A stretch of 64,000 bases of DNA from Sepioteuthis lessoniana (GCA_963585895.1 OY757911.1:63268807-63332806); one strand, 5' to 3'. Shown: positions 11,156 through 22,546, counted from the first letter of the stretch. Translations and numbers: made by a program. Notes: a model not told the origin generated them from the letters alone.

Positions 11156-12430
11156 CGTCAGAATATACAGATTGCACCCTTTGCAGAGAGGTAAGACCTT
11201 ATAGGACTTTACACTCCTATAAGTTATTTTGGGTGGTATGCCACTTGTTCCCACAAAGATGGCGGACGCTCACATATTCAGTCTCGGGAAACCATTCGCC
11301 AGGAGGACCATGTGACATGCTTAAAACTACGTCCGCGCATAAATTCAAGTCCTGCGTTCGGAGCCAACTACAAGACACGTATTTTCTATAAATACGTCGT
11401 CTTCAAACACCCTTGTTCTCTTCTACCAAATTTCTTCGCAGCGGCAACACACCACCCCCCGCGTGAATCAATAGGAGCGAAAGGCAACATGGATAGGCCT
11501 CGCAGACATTCATATACAATTACTATGAGACGCTTTCCAGTCTCAGTGAAACTGCCCGTTTCTAATCATAAAAAAGAACATTTTAAACATGTAATTCTTT
11601 TATAGCTTAGTTGTGTTAGACACACACACACACACACAAACTCACACATATACACACACTATTATTTTGTTAGTAGAGTTAGTAATTTCTTTTATGTATC
11701 AATGTAAGTTTTATTATGATAGTACATAAATTTGTTTTTGTTCGTCGCCTTGTTTTAAATGTTCATTTTGTCCGCGCCGTTTAACAACTTTTATTTGTTT
11801 CATATCTTCACTCATTTATTTCATTGGCTTCCTTCATTTACTACTTTTTCCATGTGCCTATATTATACCCTATTCCACCTTTATTCTAAACTAAAAATTG
11901 TCGGGTACCAAAAACACTTTCAGTCACCCCTACAACCTCCTCAAAAAATGGGTGTCCTGGGTATGACACTAAACTGTATTTGTTAATGAGCTTATAATTT
12001 CAGAAATCTGAGGAGTGTGAACTTCCACTTCGTTACAATTAGTCTCAGGTCCACTCTAATCCGGAATAGAGTCCTATCTATTGGTCAAATAGATCTAGTG
12101 ATTATAAGTATTGTATAGGAATACTTGAAATCATGTTATTGTAAGCAAGAATATGATTATTATCACATAGGAAGAGTTACCTAAAACCGCCAAATTGTGT
12201 ATGAATTATTAGAATTAGACAGGAGCACTTGAAACCATATAATTGTGTACAAATTATTTGTATTAGATGGAAAAACTTGATATCATAATACTATGTGCAA
12301 ATAAATAATTATATCTTAACAAATAAAAGAAAGTAAGATTTTAAAAACATTTGCAAAAATCTGCAAATGAATGTGATTTCGGCAATAAATAACCTACAAA
12401 AGGGTTGATGTGCCGTAAAATGAACAAAAC
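11139..12430 (+). mobile_element. SINE-A subfamily (A2), interrupted by an LTR-like element
   Basis: The head (ATACAGATTGCACCCTTTGC) is at 11160-11199. The sequence resumes at 11935 (GTGTCCTGGGTATGACACTA) and runs to the tail AAGGGTTGATGTGCCGTAAA near 12418. The body differs from ordinary SINE-A in its repeated AACCATATAATTGTG units. The interrupting element is listed separately. Confidence 0.75.
11200..11934 (+). mobile_element. LTR-like element, copy 1
   Basis: This 735-bp insert sits inside a SINE-A2 with ACCT on both sides (11196-11199 and 11935-11938). Its ends are weakly inverted (TATAGG at the left, CCTACA at the right). It is collinear with 58756-59505: TACACTCCTATA, ATGCCACTTGTTCC, AAGATGGCGGAC, TTTTCCAGTCTC-like, TTGTTTTAAATG, and CAGTCACCC before the end. 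No gag or pol remains, so a solo LTR is the simplest reading. Confidence 0.6.
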
Positions 12431-12727
12431 CTAACTGCTACATTTTATGGCTCTCTTTTCTTTTTCTTTTCCTTTTTTTAGTTTAAGTTTATACTTAAGC
12501 CGGAACACTGATTCTTGGTATTACCATTTTAAAAGCATTGATGGAATAATTACTCTTTTAACAGAAATTCTTACTTATCTATTTTGGCTTGATTTTTCTT
12601 GTTTTTTTTTTTTTCCTTTTCCTTTCTGATTTTTCTTTTCTTTTACTTTTTTGGTGGCAGAAATCTTTAGCGTCTGCTTTTTTACCATCGTATGTGGATA
12701 TATTTCTATGCTTTTTGTTCTGTTTTT
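12431..12727. other. T-rich spacer, no gene seen
   Basis: Several long T runs and TTTTC stretches; nothing recognised. Confidence 0.5.
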
Positions 12728-12730
12728 CTT

Positions 12731-12865
12731 TTGGGTTTGGTTTGGTTTGGTTTGGTTTCTGTGTTTAATGGCATATCAATCTTCGTGAGTTATTTATTGC
12801 CAAAGCCATCTTTTTTGAAGTGCAGCAGTGTTACTATCTAAGCTATATCTCATAGGGGTAATTTA
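12731..12865 (-). mobile_element. SINE-B, tail part only
   Basis: It begins with repeated GGTTT at the tail end, followed by TAATGGCATATCAATCTTCG and the start of the body. The tRNA-like head is missing. Confidence 0.65.
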
Positions 12866-12952
12866 AGTTCGCATTTTAACAGGGATACATTTTAACAGGA
12901 ATACCCTTTCATTGTATTAGTCATTTTTATATTTTTCTTTGGTTATGTTAAT

Positions 12953-13232
12953 CATATATACCAACCCCTCCGCTCGGGCAGGATATGACACAAGGTCATT
13001 TTTAAGCAGAGTTTAACAGGTTTGAATTCAGAGTTTTCCTTCTCCTAGACTAGTTGCCTCATCACGGCTGAAGAACCTAATCTGCCCTACTATTTACCCA
13101 TAGCTGGAGGAAGAATAATTGGATTCATACCTTTCCCAAGGGTATTAGTGCTTTGTGAAATGCAATCAGTCTCGTCTAGGATTTGAACTCGTGTCGCCGT
13201 GTTCATTTCCTACGACGATAACCATTAGACCA
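12953..13232 (-). mobile_element. SINE-C (tRNA-derived) with 15-bp TSD
   Basis: On the + strand it begins at the element's 3' end (ACCAACCCCTCCGCTCGGGC) and finishes at the tRNA-like head (CGATAACCATTAGACC). The 15-bp direct repeat TTTGGTTATGTTAAT is exact at 12938-12952 and 13233-13247. Confidence 0.9.
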
Positions 13233-13247
13233 TTTGGTTATGTTAAT

Positions 13248-13690
13248 GCTTTAATTCTAAATTACTGACCATTAGATGGTAAATTCAATAGTTGTTGTCG
13301 CAAAGAGAAGAAGAAATGTCAGCATATCTTAGTAATTTCCAGAGGAATATAAGGAATCCGATTTACAATATTTCAAAGACAAATTCAGATCTAAAAATTC
13401 AACACTTTCCTTTCTTTCAAAGGGAGTACGAATATCCGATGCTCCTGATACAGAAATACGACCGTAATTTTTATTGGCATTATGCGAGTAGATCTATAGT
13501 TGCAAGAGTTGTTCACATTTAGTTTCTTATAGCAGATAGATAGATAGATAGATATTATCAATAGTGAAAACTAGCTGAAGAAACTTGTACAAATGACATT
13601 TTATGTAAATACTATTAGTATTTATCAAAGGTATTTTCGATTTTATCGACAAACCTTTAACCCAAATATTTCTTCTTGAACACTTTTATC
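13248..13690. other. Spacer with TAGA microsatellite
   Basis: A 76-codon frame at 13292-13522 has no recognisable features. A TAGA run lies at about 13535-13553. Confidence 0.4.
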
Positions 13691-13708
13691 ATTATTATTT
13701 TACTCATT

Positions 13709-14165
13709 TGAGGGTTTTTCACATCAGCGTTAACTGATGATTTTCCACTGGAGTTTGAGTGACAGCAAGTCTCCTCAAGTCTCCAGGACTCTTCTCAGTA
13801 TTCTGACCGATCTCAACAATGCTGTAGATTGGATATTCTCCACCCGCCCCATTATTTCCAAGTCCTCCAGTCCTTATACCAATCCTTTGGGGACTGTACA
13901 TTCATTTAATATCACTCTGTGGTCCGCCAGGACAGCAAAGTCCACAATCCAGCTAGTTCTCTTTTTTTTTTTTTTTTGTTGATTATTATAAGGTCCGGTC
14001 GTCTGGCTGAGTTAAAGTGATCTGTTTGTATCTAAAAATTCCCGAGGAATTTGTGCGTCTCATTCACCAGGATAGATTCTGGATTGTATGTATACTATTT
14101 GTTCGTATGGTCAAACTTCAACTTCTTGCACAATTCTCAGTTGATCACCTTGCCCACAGAAGCTA
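13709..14165 (-). pseudogene. R2-like LINE, 3' fragment
   Basis: Minus-strand reading from the 3' end back to the CKKLKFDHTNK-like block. The 3' end abuts TTA-rich sequence. Internally shortened. Confidence 0.75.
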
Positions 14166-14198
14166 ATTTGCTGCATTAACTTATGATGTGATTGAACG

Positions 14199-14202
<4 letters not shown>

Positions 14203-14245
<43 letters not shown>
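14203..14245. repeat. (ATT)n microsatellite
   Basis: About 14 units, at the 3' end of the next minus-strand LINE copy. Confidence 0.9.
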
Positions 14246-14255
14246 TACTCATTAG

Positions 14256-15083
14256 AGTTTTTCACATCAGTTTTAGCTGATGGTCTTTCACTGGAGTTTG
14301 AGTGACAGCAAGTCTCCTCAAGTCTCTAGGACTCTTCTCAATATTCTGGCCGTTCTCAATAATGTAGTAGTTTGGATGGTCTCCACTCGTCCGCCAAATT
14401 CCAAGTCCTCCAGTATCATTAATAATCTTTTAATTACTGTACCAAAAGCACCAATCACAATTGGAATAACTGTCACCTTCATGTTCCATACTTTTTTCAA
14501 TTCCCTAGCAAGGTCCAAGTACTTATCCTTCTTTTTACATTCTTTCAGTTTTATTCTGTGGTCAGCCGGGACAGCGAAATCAGCAATTTTGCAAATTCTC
14601 TTTTTCTTTTTTTTTTCATTTTTATCAATTATTCTGGACGATATTAGGTGATCCGTCTGTATGTCAAAGTCCCAGAGGAGTTTATGAGTGTCATTTTCTA
14701 GGACAGATGATGGGTTGTGCATATACCATTTGTTCGTATGATCAAATTTCAATTTCTTGCACATCTCCCAGTGGATCACCTTGCCGACCCAATCGTGTCT
14801 AGTCGTACACTCCTTCTGTCCGAATTTGCTGCATTCGCTTATTATGTGATTGATAGTTTCGTCTCTATCACCACATAACCTACATTTTCTATTTTGTTGC
14901 GTCTTATCTATTCTCGCTTTGATATGTTTGGTTCTTATGGCGTTGTTTTGTGCTGCAATTAGGAGAGATTCTGTTTCTCTCTTAAAGTTTCTTTTTCTTA
15001 GCCATATCCAGGTTTTGTCGTGTGAGATGTTATTTATTAGTCGTTTATTCCTTGTGAGTTTTTCACAGTCTTTGAAGCATTCT
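14256..15083 (-). pseudogene. R2-like LINE, best-preserved C-terminal part
   Basis: A 153-codon minus-strand frame (14318-14779) is still open. It reads MIHWEMCKKLKFDHTNKWY, HKLLWDFDIQTDHLIS, a Lys-rich stretch where relatives have RPDL, then ICKIADFAVPADHRIKLKE, DKYLDLARELKKVWN and the terminal RVETIQTT. DFAVP after a PD-type motif matches a restriction-like endonuclease. Upstream (14780-15083) the frame continues degraded through the cysteine cluster (CRLCG-like) to TWIWL. This copy has lost the RPDL part. Confidence 0.8.
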
Positions 15084-15094
15084 AATCAATCTTT

Positions 15095-15335
15095 ACAAAT
15101 CTGTGGTCTGGATGGTCTCGATTCTTTCTCTGGTTTCCAATTCCTCTAGTCTTTTTTCCAAGCCTTTGGAAACCGAATTACGCGCACCAATTGGTATCAC
15201 CGTTACCCTTATGTTTCATATTGCTTTAGATGTCTGGCATGGTTCAAGTATTTGTCAATCTTTTCGCTTTCTTTTATTTGACTCTGAGATCAACGAAAAA
15301 TCAACTAGATAACAATTTGTTTTTTGGGTTTTTTT
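15095..15335 (-). pseudogene. R2-like LINE fragment
   Basis: A separate copy of the segment between DFAVP and RVETI. It joins the previous copy at about 15085 without a visible tail, which suggests a rearrangement. Confidence 0.65.
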
Positions 15336-15352
15336 AATCAACACAAGGTATA

Positions 15353-15602
15353 TAACTGGCCCATTGGCCTATTAGGTAGAATGTTCGCTAATGGCTCGGG
15401 AGACCGGGGTTCAATCTCAGGTCGAGTCATACCAAAATCCCCAAAATAGTACTTGATATCTCCTTGCTTAACACTCAGTATTATAAGGTACGTATCAATA
15501 AAGTGAAGCAATCCAAGGAAAGGAGTAGTATCTTTCCCTATACCTCGGTGTAGTAGCTATTGAAAAGGGAGCCTTCGGGTCGCCCTTGACTACGACTACG
15601 AG
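15353..15602 (+). mobile_element. SINE-D (tRNA-derived)
   Basis: A tRNA-like head with A box (TATTAGGTAGAATGTTCGC) and a clear B box (GGGGTTCAATCTC) is followed by a body with CTACTCC-like and GAGCCTTCGGGTCGCCCTTG motifs. Related copies lie at 18519-18748 and 40427-40585. Confidence 0.75.
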
Positions 15603-15748
15603 GTATTTTGGATAGAGTTAGATGATAAGTTTCAATCTCAAAATCTCAGAAAATTATATGTTTCATTTAGGGGGCGGATTCTAGTTTGTGCAAATACCAT
15701 TTGGCATTATTGTCAAGTCTAGGCGTATCTAGTCTTGAATTATTTTTG

Positions 15749-16010
15749 TACTTTTTTCACACAAGCGTTAGCTGATGGTCTTTCACTAAAGTCTGAATGA
15801 CAGCAAGTCCCTTTATGTCTCCATGACTCTTCTCAATATTCTGGCCGATCTAAACAGTGCAGTAGTTTAGATAGTCTCCACTCGTTATCCGATTTCCGAC
15901 TTTTTCAGCCCCTTTTCTAAGCCTTTGATGTCCGTTCCAAGTGCACCAATTATAATTGGTATCACCGTCACTCACATGTTCCACAGCCATTTTAGTTCTC
16001 TAGCAAGTAT
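15749..16010 (-). pseudogene. R2-like LINE, 3'-end fragment
   Basis: It holds the conserved 3' end (CAAGCGTTAGCTGATGGTCT in reverse) and the RVETI block. A small extra piece of the same family lies at about 15665-15710. Confidence 0.7.
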
Positions 16011-17070
16011 TATCATTATTTAGCTGTACCTTTTATTTAGGGATTTATCATCCAAGTATTAAAATCTGGCAACTTTGAGACCTTTTTTTCAAAGTTGGCT
16101 TCAAAACAAATGAAGCAACTCGCAACTTTAAAAAAAATTGAAATAAATGAAACAATATCTGATCATATTGTCCAAAACTGGTTTAGGCTTTTAAAGGTTG
16201 TGATTTGTTTCTTGAAATAAAAACCCAAAGAGAACGACCACCAATTGTCAGTCACGATACTTTAAAATTCAGGTAGATGACAACTCTCTTTCCATTACTT
16301 GAAAACTTACAAAACAATTTTAAACATCGACACATAATATATAGAGAGCATTAAATAGCCTTTTTTTTAAAAGCAAGTAAAAAATAAATGAATTAAAATA
16401 GTTGCACGATATGTTAAAACAAATGATGTAATTTTTTTCACTCCGGCAAAAAGTAAAAAACTAGCCACAAAGATATTAAAAATATGTTGGTGCCGAAAAA
16501 AATGAAAATGAAATTAAATAAAATCTTTCATATCATTCTGGAAGATGGTCATGCCAAAATCAGTAATATTTGTTCAAAATATCAATTATATGTTTTCCTG
16601 CGGTAAATTGTTGACAATCTATAAAGTGTCTAACCAAAATCCCCAACACCTCAAACACACACAAACCTTAGGGATACAAAATCTGAACAGAAAATATATG
16701 TTTTCGGAAAAGTCACTATAGGAATATAGGGTCTGTTTTCACACTCGATTGGCGACTAGTAATTTATAAACAAAGAACAAGAAATTGAAAAGAGGATCAG
16801 AACAAGGATACACATAAATAGGAAAAAAATGACAGCAATTATCCAAATTTAGGACTAACTTTCTTCGTGTGTCACGCATTTGTATATCGTGGCTGGTTGG
16901 TCAGTGTACAAGTATCACGTAATGTAATGGCTTGGAAAACGAAGTACAGATTTGGAACTTTGTCTTCTATTTGTTTACTATGGGCAGGGCTTAAACCCCC
17001 ACCATCACACACACATGCTTGTAGATGGACAGTCACTTAAGCCGTGATTGTCAACAAGACTCCGTGATTT
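16011..17070. other. AT-rich spacer, no gene seen
   Basis: No open frame above 60 codons and no repeat family recognised over about 1 kb. This is one of the cleaner non-repeat stretches. Confidence 0.5.
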
Positions 17071-17074
17071 ATTT

Positions 17075-17079
17075 ATTTG

Positions 17080-17144
<65 letters not shown>

Positions 17145-17303
17145 GCCAGCTTATTCATATTTGGCACAAACTAAACGAAAATCTTTCAAACTGTCAATAC
17201 TTATAAAAAGAAAGATAAGGTAAAAAAAGGCCGTACAAACGATTCCATACTAATTCAGCCTTACATATACATACATACATACATACATCAACACAGCCAA
17301 AGG

Positions 17304-17402
<99 letters not shown>

Positions 17403-17405
17403 GGA
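17075..17405. repeat. TA/TG/ATAC microsatellite block
   Basis: TA and GT runs at about 17080-17143, a CATA run at 17266-17288 and a long interrupted TA run at 17305-17401. Confidence 0.95.
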
Positions 17406-17439
17406 TGGAGAGAGTCGAAGGGAGGGAGGTTGGATGGAG

Positions 17440-18300
17440 AGAGGTAAGTTTTGTATCCAAATAGAAATAGATTAAACAAATTGAGGTCCAACAAAATACG
17501 TAGGGAAATACTTATATATGTTTACTCATACATGCACCAACACAGTTATACACCAGCATACACACATACCAACACACATACTAACAAAAATACATAAACC
17601 AACTCACACGTGCGTGCGTGTGCGCACACACTCACACACATATGGAGTGAGAGTGTGGGAGGGAGGAAAGCGGGCGGAGAAAGGTAATTTATGTATTCAA
17701 ATAGAGAAAGATCAAGCATTCAAAGGTCCAACAAAACACGTTGGAAAATACTTATATATGTTTATACACACACACACACCGACACATACTCACTCACCAA
17801 CATACTTACATGCACCAACTCACACACACACATACATGGACTGAGAGAGTGAGAGCGAGTTAAGTGAATGGAGAGGGGTGAATTATGTATCTAAATAGAG
17901 AAAGATCAAGTAAAAAAAGGTTCATCCAAACACGTAAGAAAATGCTTATATATGTTTACTCACATTGTGGAGGTGCCCGTGGTGTAATGGTTATCATCGC
18001 AGGATGTGGACACGACGACACGAGTTCAAAACCTGGACGAGACTGATTGCATTTCACATTGCACTAATACCGTTGTGAAAGGTATGAATCCAATTATTCT
18101 CCCTCCAGCTATGGGTAAATAGTAGGGCTGACTAGGTTCTTCAGCCTTGGTGAGGCAACTAGTCTAGGAGGAGGAAAACTCTGACTTCAAATCTGTTAAA
18201 CTCCGCTTAAAAATTGACCTTGTGTCATATCCTGCCCGAGCGGAGGGGTTGGGTAAATAGGATATATGTTTACTCACACACACATACACAAATTTGGGAA
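17440..18300 (+). repeat. Long-period tandem repeat, about three units
   Basis: An 85-bp core (GTATCCAAATAGAAATAGATT-like, then GGTCCAACAAAA, ACTTATATATGTTTACTCA) occurs at about 17442, 17683 and 17878. The copies are separated by ACAC-rich and GAGAGTG-rich arms, so units are about 241 and 195 bp. The third copy is cut by a SINE-C at 17965-18262. Confidence 0.8.
17965..18262 (+). mobile_element. SINE-C, full copy with 16-bp TSD
   Basis: It starts TTGTGGAGGTGCCCGTGGTG, has an A-box-like GTGTAATGGTTATC and B-box-like GAGTTCAAAACCTGG, and ends GCGGAGGGGTTGGGTAAATA. The exact 16-bp repeat TATATGTTTACTCACA flanks it at 17949-17964 and 18263-18278. It is the best reference copy in the window. Confidence 0.92.
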
Positions 18301-18399
18301 AAGTTATGGACACAGAGGTTTTAATGTTCACTACTTACGTACAGCGATCCACCTATCCATACTTATCTCTTCCATTAACAGAAAATTCCTATACACAAT

Positions 18400-18846
18400 A
18401 AGGGGTGTCTCCGTAACGAAGAAGCTAACGAGCTAAACATTGACATCGTAGAAAGCGAGTTCGAAATCCAGTCGCGCTATTACATTCACTTTCGGACTAA
18501 TACCCTTGGGAAAGCTAAGTTAGCCGACAGAAGTCGAGGGCGACCTGAGAGTTCCCTTTTTCAGTAGTTACAACATAGGGGAGAGTGCTACTCCTTTCCC
18601 TACATTACTCCATTTACCCTTATTCCGCTTCTTAGCAAGGAGGCATCAAGTACCAATTTTGGAGTCTTTGGCATGATTCAACCTGGGATTGAACCCCGGT
18701 CTTCCCGACTATTGGTGAACACTCTAACCATTATGCCAATAACTCCCTTATTTCCCCAGTTATGGATTAAATTATACTGACACTGTTATTCCACAAGGAT
18801 AACTTTGGCATCAAATAACCAACGATGGTTGATATACCATTAAACT
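18400..18846 (+). mobile_element. SINE-B interrupted by SINE-D
   Basis: The SINE-B head is at 18400-18518 and its tail at 18749-18846 (ATCAAATAACCAACGATGGT, then TTGATATACCATTAAAC). The two halves meet at the point where intact copies read CCCTTGGGAAAGGTATGAAC. Confidence 0.75.
18519..18748 (-). mobile_element. SINE-D nested in SINE-B
   Basis: Reverse reading gives AATGGTTAGAGTGTTCACC and B-box GGGGTTCAATCCC at the head. The body matches 15353-15602, including CTACTCCTTTCCCTA. Confidence 0.7.
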
Positions 18847-18957
18847 AAAAACCGAGTCGATACACAATGAAATGCAATGAAACATTTTATTTCAGAAATA
18901 CATGCATACATACTAATTCCTGACCACATTTACATATCAACCCACATATATAATTAC

Positions 18958-19860
18958 CATTTCGTTGTTGGGGCTGAGAATACGTTGACTTTATGCAGAG
19001 GTAATTACCTCCCCACCCACGAAATAAGTGGTGTCTTGGGTATATCACTTAACCTCATGGTGAGGCTTCATCTATGGAGCTCTGAAACGTGTGTAGTCAC
19101 TCCTTCATTGCCATAACTCCCAGTTTCCCTCTGTCCCGCAGTTCCCATCAATGGGTCAAGTAGATCTTTTTTTGAAAATCATTCGCATTCAATAGACGCA
19201 TTTGATACTATAAAACTGAGTGCAAATTATTTCTGTTAAAAAAATTAATTGAACTATGATTTTTTTACTAAGAATTATTATTAGTTATTTGAAAACAAGT
19301 GTTTGAAAACAAATGGACATTACTAAATAGAAATAATTACTTGAAACCATATAATTATATTAAATTATTAGATAGGAATACTTGAAACTATACAAATATG
19401 TTCAAATTACTTTTATAAGTGTTGTATCGTGGTAGGGAAAAGATACACAGTAAAACAGAGTTAATTGTTTATTAACTCAAGTGGTACAGTCCGACTAGTC
19501 TTGCACTGTTAGAGTTACGTCCGAAGTTGATCTACTACTGACCGACGTCCTGCCAGGGCTGTCTCTCAGCTTCTCTTTCTGCTTCTCTGTTTGACTCTGC
19601 ATGCTTCAGAAACATGGCGTCTTTTATGCTTCTGCGAAACTGGAAGTCACGTGGTACGAGCCACTATACAACAATAAGACCGGAGTTTTTGATATCATAT
19701 AACAGTGTGAAAAAAAAGGCTATTAATGGACAATTACAAAACAGTGTGAATATGAACGTACAATGAACGCGATTCCCGAACACCTAAGCATAAAATAACT
19801 TAAGCCAGGTTGAAATGCACTTAAATCAATCAACCAATCACCATACATAATAGAAACATG
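18958..19860 (+). mobile_element. SINE-A2, interrupted by a solo LTR
   Basis: Diverged head (GGGGCTGAGAATACGTTGAC), then AACCATATAATTATATTAAA-type body units up to 19419. The sequence resumes after 19673 with GGAGTTTTTGATATCATATA and continues to a region shared with 47270-47395 (CAATGAACGC...GCATAAAATAA). Confidence 0.65.
19420..19673 (+). mobile_element. Solo LTR (or very small LTR element), 254 bp
   Basis: The ends are inverted: TGTTGTATCGTGG at the left and CCACTATACAACA at the right, 12 of 13 positions pairing, with the canonical TG...CA. The 5-bp target duplication ATAAG lies at 19415-19419 and 19674-19678. There is no coding capacity. These three traits together are the signature of an LTR left by recombination. 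Confidence 0.75.
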
Positions 19861-20129
19861 AACACCTACAATGTATACACAATCTTGAGGAGATCTGAAT
19901 AATTAGTAACAACTAATTAGTTTATTACCGGACGACAATAACAAATCCCTTTTTAAAATTTGTCTCCATATTTGTACGTTAGTAGTAGTTTGGGCCAGCA
20001 CATGTCTGTCTCCTGTCAAAAACTTCAGATGCATAATTGTCAGGCCTTTACTTGGTGTAGCTTTAGTTTAGATGCATTTGCAAACCTAGATAATGTCCTC
20101 AGATACTTTTAAATATTAAAACATAACTA

Positions 20130-20270
20130 CTCACAAGCGAGAACCACGCGTGGTATCACAATTTGCGAGCTAGGCTGCCAAATAATTATTAGGGAGTTTT
20201 ATTCTCAATAGGTGCCTCATACTTTTGGTCTTGTGCCAAACTAAGCTTTGTAAATTAGTAAAAATGCATA
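20130..20270 (+). mobile_element. SINE-G, diverged copy
   Basis: It resembles 6283-6440: CCACGCGTGGTATCACAATT, then TACTTTTGGTCTTGTGCCAA and ACTAAGCTTTGTA. Confidence 0.4.
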
Positions 20271-20279
20271 CTAAAAACT

Positions 20280-22110
20280 GTGAATGTGTAGCTGTAAAAT
20301 TGGATCGAATTGGTATAAATTGATCTTTGTTGGCGTTGTAGATTTTTCTAGTATAAGTACGGTAAGCTAGAAGAAGAATTATGTGACGCCATTTTTTTTA
20401 ATTCCTTGAAAATAAATGTTCGAAATCCCAACATTTAGCTGAATGCGAACACCTACGGGCGCTGGTTACAGATCCACAAGTATATCAACAACCAAATTGA
20501 CTTGAACACAGACAGACAGATGGGGACAGACATAGATAGATAGATAGATAGATGTACGTGTGAACCGGTATGTGAGCGCTTAAGTTATTTGTTCATGAGT
20601 TTACAAAAACAGGTCTGTGGTGGTTATCTAACAATTCGTCTGTTTGATTTGTATGGTCTTTGACCTCACAAACTTGTCATCTTATAACTGTTTCGCTTTG
20701 TTTTTTTCTTCTTTTTTTTTTTTCTTTTTTGTTTTTTTAGCTGAGATCACGTTTCAATTTTCAAATGTGAACGAAAATCATGTATTCAGAGTTTCTGCAG
20801 CAGAGACAAAAAATATGCCCTTTCTTATCAATCTGTATTGCATGGTGTTATTCTACACTTGACACATCTTTCCGAGAGAAATTCATTCATTTCCATCTTC
20901 AGCTGCTTCTGTAAGAAACGCAGTTTTGTTCATCTGATTAGAAAAAAAAAAGAAATCATTGTAAAAAAAAATCAACAAAAATAGTCTCAAATTTTCAAAT
21001 TCTATTTCCTTTTTAAACAAGAAAGATAAAGCGATATTTAGGCATTTTTGAACGACACAACCTCCAGTTTGCCTGAGATTTCAAAGAATGAACCGAAATT
21101 TAAACTTTATAATAACAATAGACCTTTTAGAATGAAACAGGCGTGTTAGACTAACTACAGGAAACAAACAAAACAACAACAAAAAAACAGGAAAAACGAA
21201 CCAAAATCTTAAAGAACCAATCATTTTATTTGGTGAACTATGATCTTTACCAATTTTTTGAATTCTTGTACGGTATGTATTTAAAAATTATATCCGGATT
21301 ATAACTGAGGTTATTTTTTTATGTGATTGCACACTTTAAAAGAAGATAAAAAATATGTGTAAACTTCTACACTGGTATCAGGTCCTCGGGAATCATTTCT
21401 GCACCGAAAGGTTAAGCGAAAAAGACTAACGGTTAAATTCGTACGCAGCAATTTAAGAATTTACCAAAATGTTATAATTCTTTTGGTCTGGACTCTATTT
21501 TTGACTTTTACACTGACTGAAACTCCATTCTTTCTTCTATTCTTTTCTAAATTCTCCCAGGATAAATTCTTTTGTCATTGGTCGATGATAACTATTTTCC
21601 TATATCTCAAATAATACATAAAAAGTGACAAGTCTATAATCCGACAAAATCTAATTGATTTATTTCCAGGAAAGAAAGAAGGAAAATATAAAGGCTCAGG
21701 CTCAATTTTCCTATAAATTTGTCAATGATGGATCAATTTATTGCCAAATATTGATTGACTGAACCCAAATGATGTCATATTATCAATATGTGAATGGAAC
21801 TAGAACAAAAAATATACTTGAGCTTATTTATTTTTCGTCGCCGTGTGGGTGAAACAATTAGCCAAGAAGTTACTCGAAAATCATTGTTCTGAGGTTTCAA
21901 ATTTATCCAAAAGAAATCTTAACCCGTATTTATAATATTCAGCAAGAAGATACACTAGATTCTTCTTAAGAATTTGTTAGGTTCAATTTTGAATGTCAAC
22001 ATCTATAAACATTTAGGCTTTTAATGATATACAGATGATTAAAACATTTGGTAAAGTTAATGTTCTACAAAAAGGCATAAATTGAAATTTATCAGAAAAC
22101 CGCATCGCAA
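20280..22110. other. AT-rich spacer, no gene seen
   Basis: A TAGA run lies at about 20535-20553 and T-runs near 20700-20740. The segment 21556-21645 is repeated at 22161-22191 plus 22498-22560. No coding exon was recognised. Confidence 0.5.
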
Positions 22111-22111
22111 G

Positions 22112-22114
<3 letters not shown>

Positions 22115-22153
<39 letters not shown>
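22115..22153. repeat. (TA)n microsatellite
   Basis: About 19 TA units. Confidence 0.95.
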
Positions 22154-22156
<3 letters not shown>

Positions 22157-22191
22157 TTATCCCAGGATAAGCTCTTTTGTAATTGGTTGAT

Positions 22192-22477
22192 CCTATTTAC
22201 CAACCCCTCCGCTCAGGCAGGATATGACACAAGGTCAATTTTTAAGCGGAGTTTAACAGGTTTGAATTCAGACTTTTCCTTCTCCTAGACTAGTTGCCCC
22301 ATCAAGGCTGAAAACCCAGTCTGTCCTACTATTTACTCATAGCTGGAGGGAGAATATTGGATTCATACCTTTCCCAAGGGTATTAGTGCTATGTGAAATG
22401 CAATCAGTCTCGTCCAGGATTTGAACTCGTGGTGCCGTGTCCATTTCCTACGTCGATAACCAATACACCACGGGTAC
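22192..22477 (-). mobile_element. SINE-C with 20-bp TSD
   Basis: A full reverse copy with the exact 20-bp direct repeat CTCTTTTGTAATTGGTTGAT at 22172-22191 and 22478-22497. It landed inside one member of a local duplication. Confidence 0.92.
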
Positions 22478-22546
22478 CTCTTTTGTAATTGGTTGATGAT
22501 AACTATTTCCTTTCATCTCAAATAATACATCAAAAATGACAAGTCT

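Noticed and set aside
17194-17494. ORFs of 68-88 codons rich in Tyr-Ile repeats
   Set aside because: They are translations of the TA microsatellite.
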